Made by a program: the position numbers and the translations under genes. Below, piece by piece: positions 1 to 3,604 of a DNA stretch of 5,437 nucleotides; within the stretch, counting starts at the first letter, position 1; each line of letters begins with the position of its first letter. The DNA is taken from the NCBI GenBank assembly GCA_910589095.1, contig CAJUSN010000135.1:1-5437 (forward strand), read 5' to 3'. The notes below the pieces were generated by a model. That model was given only the letters and a program-made list of their open reading frames with translations, was not told where the DNA came from and made no database searches. This DNA comes from an uncultured Muribaculaceae bacterium. Its GTDB lineage: Bacteria; Bacteroidota; Bacteroidia; Bacteroidales; Muribaculaceae.

Positions 1-170
1 CCGGTGAAATCACTCTTCCCGAAGGTGTAGAAATGGTAATGCCTGGTGACCACGTGGAAATCACAGTTGATCTCATCAACCCCGTAGCTTGCGATCAGGG
101 TCTTCGCTTCGCAATCCGTGAAGGTGGCCGCACCGTTGGTTCAGGTCAGATCACTGAAATTCTCGACTAA
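1..170 (+). CDS. tuf: Elongation factor Tu, C-terminal fragment (5' end outside window)
   Basis: EF-Tu is the cytosolic GTPase that carries aminoacyl-tRNA to the ribosomal A site. Only the last 55 codons are present, read from base 3 to the TAA at 168-170. They encode part of the C-terminal beta-barrel (domain 3), with the family signatures LPEGVEMVMPGDH, then GLRFAIREGGRTVGSGQ, and the end ITEILD. The GTPase domain lies upstream of the window. A second in-frame stop (TAG) occurs three codons after the TAA. Next come two hairpins and then tRNA-Trp, an arrangement known from Bacteroidales, where tuf sits just upstream of tRNA-Trp and secE. The identification is essentially certain. Whether the genome has a second tuf copy cannot be seen here. 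Confidence 0.97.
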   Translation, partial: GEITLPEGVEMVMPGDHVEITVDLINPVACDQGLRFAIREGGRTVGSGQITEILD

Positions 171-184
171 TATCTTTAGCCGCA

Positions 185-215
185 AAGTCATGCGGGCGTA
201 ACTTCCGCTTGACTT
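185..215 (+). other. RNA hairpin downstream of tuf
   Basis: Bases 185-190 (AAGTCA) pair with 210-215 (TGACTT). After one T-T mismatch, 192-195 (GCGG) pair with 205-208 (CCGC), leaving a loop of about 9 nt. No T tract follows (the next bases are GATATAAAACC), so this is not a canonical intrinsic terminator. It could protect the tuf mRNA 3' end or be an RNA-processing site. The function is inferred and the structure was paired by eye. Confidence 0.4.
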
Positions 216-226
216 GATATAAAACC

Positions 227-284
227 AAAAGCTGTCGGTCCGCTCAGCAGGGCAACCGATGAACAGGGCCGACAGCTTTTCTAC
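227..284 (+). terminator. Terminator-like hairpin between tuf and tRNA-Trp
   Basis: A perfect 12-bp inverted repeat has AAAAGCTGTCGG at 227-238 and CCGACAGCTTTT at 269-280. A G-T wobble and two more C-G pairs (239-241 with 266-268) extend it to about 15 bp around a 24-nt loop. The 3' arm ends in TTTT followed by CT, which fits an intrinsic (rho-independent) terminator for tuf, although the T tract is short. The tRNA begins only 6 nt after the stem, so termination must be partial unless the tRNA has its own promoter hidden in the hairpin. Alternatively it marks the 5' side of the tRNA precursor for processing. Confidence 0.6.
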
Positions 285-286
285 CT

Positions 287-362
287 ACGGGACTAGCTCA
301 GTTGGTAGAGCACCGGTCTCCAAAACCGGGTGTCGGGAGTTCGAGTCTCTCGTCCCGTGCCA
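287..362 (+). tRNA. tRNA-Trp, anticodon CCA
   Basis: This is a complete 76-nt cloverleaf. The acceptor stem ACGGGAC (287-293) pairs with GTCCCGT (352-358), followed by discriminator G359 and an encoded CCA tail (360-362). The D stem is GCTC (296-299) with GAGC (308-311). The anticodon stem is CCGGT (313-317) with ACCGG (325-329), and its loop CTCCAAA places anticodon CCA at 320-322, reading UGG (Trp). The T stem is GGGAG (335-339) with CTCTC (347-351), including one G-T pair, around the loop TTCGAGT. The gene lies between tuf and secE, an arrangement known in Bacteroidales, and is probably excised from a longer tuf-secE-nusG transcript. Confidence 0.97.
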
Positions 363-373
363 AAAACATAAGC

Positions 374-586
374 ATGAAAAAATTAAAATTACTTACGGAT
401 ATCGAGGAGTCTTATACCGAGTTGCGGTACAAGACTTCTTGGCCAACAAAGACCCAGGTGGTGAAAAGCGCGGTGATCGTGCTTATCGCTTCCATCATTA
501 TTGCAGCGATCATCTTCTGCATGGATAAGGTGTGCAGCTTCTTCATGAGCGACATCATCTATAATATCCCCTCCTGGTTCAAGTAA
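374..586 (+). CDS. secE: Preprotein translocase subunit SecE
   Basis: SecE is the small inner-membrane subunit of the SecYEG channel; it clamps and stabilises SecY. The protein has 70 residues: an N-terminal amphipathic part (1-22), the conserved W23-P24-T25 motif of the cytosolic hinge, and one hydrophobic span at about 31-50, then a short tail. This is the single-span form, unlike the three-span E. coli protein of about 127 residues, and is usual for Bacteroidota. The ATG at 374 is chosen because the frame upstream runs into the tRNA, and a TTG start at 302 would make the protein overlap the tRNA. The start lies only 11 nt after the tRNA CCA end, with no Shine-Dalgarno sequence and an A at -3. 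It precedes nusG, as in most bacteria. Confidence 0.93.
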   Translation: MKKLKLLTDIEESYTELRYKTSWPTKTQVVKSAVIVLIASIIIAAIIFCMDKVCSFFMSDIIYNIPSWFK

Positions 587-590
587 AAAA

Positions 591-598
591 TACTTTTG
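591..598 (+). promoter_or_regulatory. Candidate Bacteroides-type -7 promoter box upstream of nusG
   Basis: TACTTTTG matches the Bacteroides -7 consensus TAnnTTTG at every fixed position. It lies 4 nt after the secE stop, inside the 59-nt secE-nusG gap. A start about 7 nt downstream would give a leader of roughly 40 nt. No TTTG element is visible about 19-21 bp upstream, where the -33 box should be, so this is at best a half-promoter and may be chance. Confidence 0.25.
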
Positions 599-645
599 TT
601 CATATCCAATCAGTTTACTAAGCTTTCCCAAATTTCAGCATCACT

Positions 646-1218
646 ATGGCCGAAGATAAAGCTAACGAGAAGAAACCTGCGAGGGCTTGGTACGTGTTGC
701 GTGCCATTTCAGGTAAGGAAGCCAAAGTCAAGGAAGTGTTGGAAGCGCAGATGCGCAACACTGACTGGGGACGTTACCTCTATCAGGTATTGATTCCTAC
801 CGAAAAGGTGCTCACAGTACGTGGTGGTAAAAAAATCATCAAGGAAAAGAACCTTTACAGCGGCTACGTATTCATCGATGCCCTCCTTATTGGAGAGGTT
901 GAACATGAATTGCGCAACACCACCAATGTTATCGATTTTCTCCGTGGCAAGGAGAAGGGTGCAAAGCCCGAACCGCTTCGTCCGTCGGAAGTTCAGCGCA
1001 TGCTTGGCATGGCTGATGAAATGGCCGATGTCACTGTTGACTCAATCAACGATTATCTCGTTGGCGAAACAGTCAAAGTGATCACAGGTGCTTTCAACGG
1101 CTTCACCGGTGAGATTGAAGAAGTGGATCGCGAAAAGAAGAAACTGAAGGTTATGGTCAAAATATTTGGCCGCAAGACTCCTTTGGAGTTGGAGAATTCG
1201 CAAGTAGAGCGAGTGTAA
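646..1218 (+). CDS. nusG: Transcription termination/antitermination factor NusG
   Basis: NusG binds elongating RNA polymerase through its N-terminal (NGN) domain. Its KOW domain contacts Rho or ribosomal protein S10, coupling transcription to translation. The 190-residue product shows the NGN start AWYVLRAISGKEAKVKE (14-30), the VLIPTEKV stretch (48-55), YSGYVFID (71-78), and NVIDFLRGKEK (94-104). A linker follows, then a KOW domain at about 139-168 (VGETVKVITGAFNGFTGEIEEV) and the ending IFGRKTPLELENSQVERV. The length is slightly above the 181 residues of E. coli. The ATG at 646 leaves a 12-residue charged extension before the NGN domain; it has an A at -3 and no Shine-Dalgarno. The gene ends in tandem stops (TAATAA) and follows secE, the classic pair. 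Confidence 0.96.
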   Translation: MAEDKANEKKPARAWYVLRAISGKEAKVKEVLEAQMRNTDWGRYLYQVLIPTEKVLTVRGGKKIIKEKNLYSGYVFIDALLIGEVEHELRNTTNVIDFLRGKEKGAKPEPLRPSEVQRMLGMADEMADVTVDSINDYLVGETVKVITGAFNGFTGEIEEVDREKKKLKVMVKIFGRKTPLELENSQVERV

Positions 1219-1230
1219 TAAACAAAATGA

Positions 1231-1256
1231 AGCGCCCATGGTTACGCATAGGCGCT
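1231..1256 (+). other. Hairpin in the nusG-rplK gap (weak terminator or leader structure)
   Basis: AGCGCC (1231-1236) pairs with GGCGCT (1251-1256). After a C-A mismatch, ATG (1238-1240) pairs with CAT (1247-1249) around a 6-nt loop. The following bases, CTAAATTTG, are only moderately T-rich, so termination would be weak. In E. coli the secE-nusG and rplKAJL-rpoBC transcription units are separated here, and L1 protein binds the rplK leader to repress rplKA translation. This hairpin is in the right place for either job, but I could not recognise an L1-binding motif in it. Confidence 0.45.
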
Positions 1257-1257
1257 C

Positions 1258-1265
1258 TAAATTTG
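1258..1265 (+). promoter_or_regulatory. Candidate Bacteroides-type -7 promoter box upstream of rplK
   Basis: TAAATTTG is a perfect fit to the Bacteroides -7 consensus TAnnTTTG and starts 2 nt after the hairpin stem. Transcription from about 7 nt downstream would give a leader of roughly 45 nt before the rplK ATG. The location matches the separate L11 operon promoter of E. coli, between nusG and rplK. The expected -33 TTTG is not visible around 1234-1238, which lowers confidence. Confidence 0.35.
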
Positions 1266-1316
1266 TAATTGGCACCCGCACATATCAACACCAATATCTA
1301 AAATTAAGATTGAACA

Positions 1317-1760
1317 ATGGCTAAAGAAATTGCTGGACAAATCAAATTGCAGATTAAGGGTGGAGCAGCAAATCCATCGCCCCCAGTCGGCCCGGCTCTC
1401 GGTTCGAAGGGCATCAACATCATGGAGTTCTGCAAGCAGTTCAATGCCCGCACTCAGGACAAGGCTGGCAAAGTGCTTCCGGTTGTAATTTCATATTACA
1501 CTGACAAGAGCTTTGACTTCGTTGTTAAGACTCCTCCGGTAGCCATCCAGTTGCTCGAAGCAACCAAGCTCAAGAGCGGTTCGGCCCAGCCTAACCGTAA
1601 CAAAGTTGGCGAGGTTACTTGGGAACAGGTAAAGGCTATAGCTGAGGACAAAATGCCTGACCTCAACTGCTTCACCGTAGAATCAGCAATGCGTATGGTT
1701 GCTGGTACAGCCAGAAGTATGGGTATCACCGTCAAAGGTACATTCCCTGAAAATAACTAA
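1317..1760 (+). CDS. rplK: 50S ribosomal protein L11
   Basis: L11 binds the GTPase-associated region of 23S rRNA at the base of the L7/L12 stalk, and is needed for factor-dependent GTPase activity and for the stringent response. The 147-residue protein has normal family length. The N-terminal domain carries the proline-rich PSPPVGPALGSKG segment (20-32; prolines 20, 22, 23 and 26), the family's thiostrepton-contact region, which looks intact. The rRNA-binding C-terminal domain starts near TPPVAIQLL (72-80) and includes GTARSMGI (130-137). The ATG at 1317 starts the conserved MAKEIAGQIKLQIKGG. It has an A at -3 and no Shine-Dalgarno. Tandem stops (TAATAA) end the gene, and rplA starts 18 nt later, so the two are surely co-transcribed. 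Confidence 0.98.
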   Translation: MAKEIAGQIKLQIKGGAANPSPPVGPALGSKGINIMEFCKQFNARTQDKAGKVLPVVISYYTDKSFDFVVKTPPVAIQLLEATKLKSGSAQPNRNKVGEVTWEQVKAIAEDKMPDLNCFTVESAMRMVAGTARSMGITVKGTFPENN

Positions 1761-1778
1761 TAAACTTCAATTGAAATC

Positions 1779-2474
1779 ATGAGTAAACTTACAAAAAATC
1801 AAAAGTTGGCCCTCGAAAAGATTGAAGCTGGGAAGTCCTACACTCTTGCTGAAGCCTCTGAAAAGGTAAAGGAAATCACCTTCACCAAGTTTGATGCTTC
1901 GCTTGACATTGACGTACGTCTTGGCGTAGATCCCCGTAAAGCCAACCAGATGGTCCGTGGCGTGGTTACACTCCCTCACGGCACCGGTAAGCAAGTGACT
2001 GTGCTTGTGCTCTGCAACCCCGACGCCGAAGCTGCCGCTAAAGCAGCTGGTGCCGACTATGTTGGTCTTGACGAGTATATCGAAAAGATCAAAGGTGGTT
2101 GGACCGACGTCGATGTCATCATCACTCAGCCCGCTATCATGGGTAAAATCGGTGCGCTCGGCCGTATTCTCGGTCCCCGCGGATTGATGCCTAACCCCAA
2201 GAGCGGAACTGTTACCGTTGATGTGGCCAAGGCTGTGGAAGAAGTTAAGAAGGGTAAGATCGACTTTAAGGTCGACAAGAACGGTATCGTTCACTCCTCT
2301 ATCGGTAAGGTGAGCTTCACTCCCGAGCACATGAAGGAAAACGCCCGCGAATTCATCAACACCCTCATCAAACTCAAACCCGCCACCGCTAAGGGTACTT
2401 ACATCAAGAGCATTTATCTTTCAAGCACCATGAGTCCCGGTGTGAAAGTCGACGTAAAAACCATCGATGACTAA
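1779..2474 (+). CDS. rplA: 50S ribosomal protein L1
   Basis: L1 forms the mobile stalk near the ribosomal E site that helps release deacylated tRNA. In many bacteria it also represses its own rplK-rplA mRNA. The 231-residue protein matches the family's usual length (about 229-234). Domain I carries the rRNA-binding residues near FTKFDASLDIDVRLGVDPRK (35-54, plus lysines). The hallmark LGPRGLMPNPKSGTVT lies at 131-146, and the C-terminal part of domain I ends with STMSPGVKVDVK (216-227). The ATG at 1779 begins MSKLTKNQKL, with an A at -3 and no Shine-Dalgarno. The gene sits 18 nt after rplK and 20 nt before rplJ. Whether L1 autoregulates here cannot be shown from the sequence. Confidence 0.98.
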   Translation: MSKLTKNQKLALEKIEAGKSYTLAEASEKVKEITFTKFDASLDIDVRLGVDPRKANQMVRGVVTLPHGTGKQVTVLVLCNPDAEAAAKAAGADYVGLDEYIEKIKGGWTDVDVIITQPAIMGKIGALGRILGPRGLMPNPKSGTVTVDVAKAVEEVKKGKIDFKVDKNGIVHSSIGKVSFTPEHMKENAREFINTLIKLKPATAKGTYIKSIYLSSTMSPGVKVDVKTIDD

Positions 2475-2494
2475 CCCCTTAATCCAGTTGCAAA

Positions 2495-3019
2495 ATGAAA
2501 AAAGAAGATAAAGCTCTTATCATAGACAATATAGCCCAGCTCCTGCAGGAGTATCCTAACTTCTACCTCGTTGAGACTGCCGGTCTGAACGCAGAGAAGA
2601 CTTCTGACCTTCGTCGCGCTTGCGCCAAGGCTGATGTTAAGCTCGTGGTAGTAAAGAATACTCTTCTCCGCAAGGCTCTCGAACGTCTTGAAGGTGATTA
2701 CACCGAATTGTATCCCGCACTGGCAGGCCCCACTTCTTTGATGTGCACCCAGGTTGCTAACGCACCTGCCAAGCTCATCAAGGACTTTGTGAAGAAGGAC
2801 GATGTGCTTCCTGCTCTTAAGGCAGCATACGTTGAAGAAACCGTTTACTTCGGTGCTGATCAGCTCGACACTCTTGCAACAATCAAGAGCAAGAACGAAC
2901 TTATCGCCGACGTTGTGGCTCTCCTTCAGTCGCCCGCCAAGAATGTTGTTTCCGCTCTTACCAGCGGCGGCAGCAAGCTCCACGGTATCCTCGAAACCCT
3001 TTCTCAGAAGGAAGGCTGA
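2495..3019 (+). CDS. rplJ: 50S ribosomal protein L10
   Basis: L10 anchors L7/L12 dimers to the 50S subunit through its C-terminal helix and binds 23S rRNA with its N-terminal domain. The product has 174 residues, close to the 165-175 usual in the family. It shows FYLVETAGLNAEKTSDLRR (23-41), the conserved VKNTLLRKAL (53-62), ALAGPTSLM (75-83), and a C-terminal helical region (about 130-174) that should bind L7/L12. The ATG at 2495 begins MKKEDKALIIDNI, with AAA just before it and no Shine-Dalgarno. The 20-nt gap after rplA has no room for the long L10-binding leader found upstream of rplJ in many bacteria. rplL follows after 94 nt. Confidence 0.97.
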   Translation: MKKEDKALIIDNIAQLLQEYPNFYLVETAGLNAEKTSDLRRACAKADVKLVVVKNTLLRKALERLEGDYTELYPALAGPTSLMCTQVANAPAKLIKDFVKKDDVLPALKAAYVEETVYFGADQLDTLATIKSKNELIADVVALLQSPAKNVVSALTSGGSKLHGILETLSQKEG

Positions 3020-3056
3020 TACGCCGGAGACTCTTGAACCCTCCACTCTCTTCTCG

Positions 3057-3113
3057 AACTTCACAATACCACAAAATCAACTTAAGTAAATAATCAAATA
3101 AACAAATACTAAA
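3057..3113 (+). promoter_or_regulatory. A-rich, G-poor translation initiation region of rplL
   Basis: These 57 bases contain one G (3086). The last 27 (3087-3113) contain none and are 18/27 A, ending ACTAAA before the ATG. There is no Shine-Dalgarno. In Bacteroidota, unstructured A-rich leaders are associated with strong translation, so this probably drives the several-fold excess of L7/L12 over L10. No TAnnTTTG promoter box is visible in the 94-nt gap (3020-3113), so rplL is probably read from the upstream transcript. Confidence 0.5.
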
Positions 3114-3488
3114 ATGGCAGATTTAAAAGCTTTTGCAGAACAACTGGTTAACCTCACCGTCAAGGAAGTAAACGAACTTGCTCAGATCCTCAAGGACGAA
3201 TATGGTATCGAACCTGCTGCTGCAGCTGTAGCTGTTGCTGCTGGTCCTGCTGCCGGTGCTCCCGCCGCTGAAGAAAAAACTTCATTCGATGTTGTCCTCA
3301 AGTCTGCTGGCGCAAGCAAGCTCAACGTTGTCAAAGTAGTTAAGGCTCAGACCGGTCTTGGCCTCAAGGAAGCTAAGGAAATGGTAGATGGCGCTCCCTC
3401 TGTTGTTAAGGAAGGCCTTCCCAAAGCCGAAGCTGAGGGCTTGAAGAAAGAGCTCGAAGAAGCCGGCGCTGAAGTCGAACTTAAATAA
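3114..3488 (+). CDS. rplL: 50S ribosomal protein L7/L12
   Basis: L7/L12 forms the flexible multi-copy stalk that recruits EF-Tu, EF-G and other GTPases to the ribosome. The 124-residue protein has all three family parts. An N-terminal dimerisation helix pair (1-33) binds L10. An Ala/Gly/Pro-rich hinge (34-53, with runs such as PAAAAVAVAAGPAAGAPAA) follows. The globular factor-binding domain (55-124) contains KTSFDVVLKSAGASK, the signature TGLGLKEAKEMVD (80-92), and the ending EEAGAEVELK. The start at 3114 opens the conserved MADLKAFAEQLVNLT. An unusually A-rich leader precedes it and tandem stops (TAATAA, 3486-3491) end it. Two hairpins follow before rpoB. The high copy need of this protein fits both features. 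Confidence 0.98.
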   Translation: MADLKAFAEQLVNLTVKEVNELAQILKDEYGIEPAAAAVAVAAGPAAGAPAAEEKTSFDVVLKSAGASKLNVVKVVKAQTGLGLKEAKEMVDGAPSVVKEGLPKAEAEGLKKELEEAGAEVELK

Positions 3489-3491
3489 TAA

Positions 3492-3506
3492 TCCTGTAAA
3501 TCAGGA
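3492..3506 (+). other. Small hairpin just after rplL
   Basis: TCCTG (3492-3496) pairs with CAGGA (3502-3506) around the 5-nt loop TAAAT, starting directly after the tandem rplL stops. It has no T tract. It may protect the rplL mRNA 3' end together with the larger hairpin 5 nt downstream. A 5-bp stem can arise by chance. Confidence 0.3.
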
Positions 3507-3510
3507 CCAT

Positions 3511-3550
3511 AGGTTAAGTGTGGCAGTAATGCCTACACTTAACCTCTTTG
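3511..3550 (+). terminator. Hairpin in the rplL-rpoB gap: probable partial terminator or processing site
   Basis: AGGTTAAGTGT (3511-3521) pairs perfectly with ACACTTAACCT (3535-3545). Three more G-C pairs (GGC 3522-3524 with GCC 3531-3533) form above a single bulged T, and the loop is AGTAAT. The downstream CTTTG is a poor T tract, so full termination is unlikely. In E. coli the rplL-rpoB gap contains a partial terminator and an RNase III site that lower rpoB expression relative to rplL. This structure is in the equivalent position and may do the same. The stem is seen directly; the role is inferred. Confidence 0.55.
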
Positions 3551-3604
3551 TGCTTATATAGATTTATTTGAGTTCACGTTTAACCTTATTGTAAAGTTTT
3601 TTTG

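Noticed and set aside
227..280. 54-nt imperfect palindrome as an integron attC or other recombination site
   Set aside because: It lacks attC core sites and any nearby integrase or cassette. Its place after tuf and the trailing Ts fit a terminator-like RNA hairpin better.
302..373. Upstream TTG start extending SecE by 24 residues
   Set aside because: The extension would be translated from the tRNA itself, and the 70-residue protein from 374 already matches the usual single-span SecE.
259..528. 89-residue + strand open frame running through tRNA-Trp and into secE
   Set aside because: It translates the tRNA and the wrong frame of secE; both underlying genes are certain.
1767..2330. 187-residue open frame on the - strand opposite rplA
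   Set aside because: It lies within a certain L1 gene on the other strand and its translation resembles no family I recognise. Long antisense frames are expected opposite strongly codon-biased genes.
2471..3064. 197-residue open frame on the - strand opposite rplJ
   Set aside because: It covers the whole certain L10 gene. The translation has no recognisable domain, and it is explained by codon bias on the + strand.
3547..3570. Possible promoter before rpoB: TTTG (3547-3550) and TTTATTTG (3563-3570)
   Set aside because: The second box misses the A of TAnnTTTG and the spacing is 12 bp rather than about 19-21, so the pair does not fit the Bacteroides promoter.
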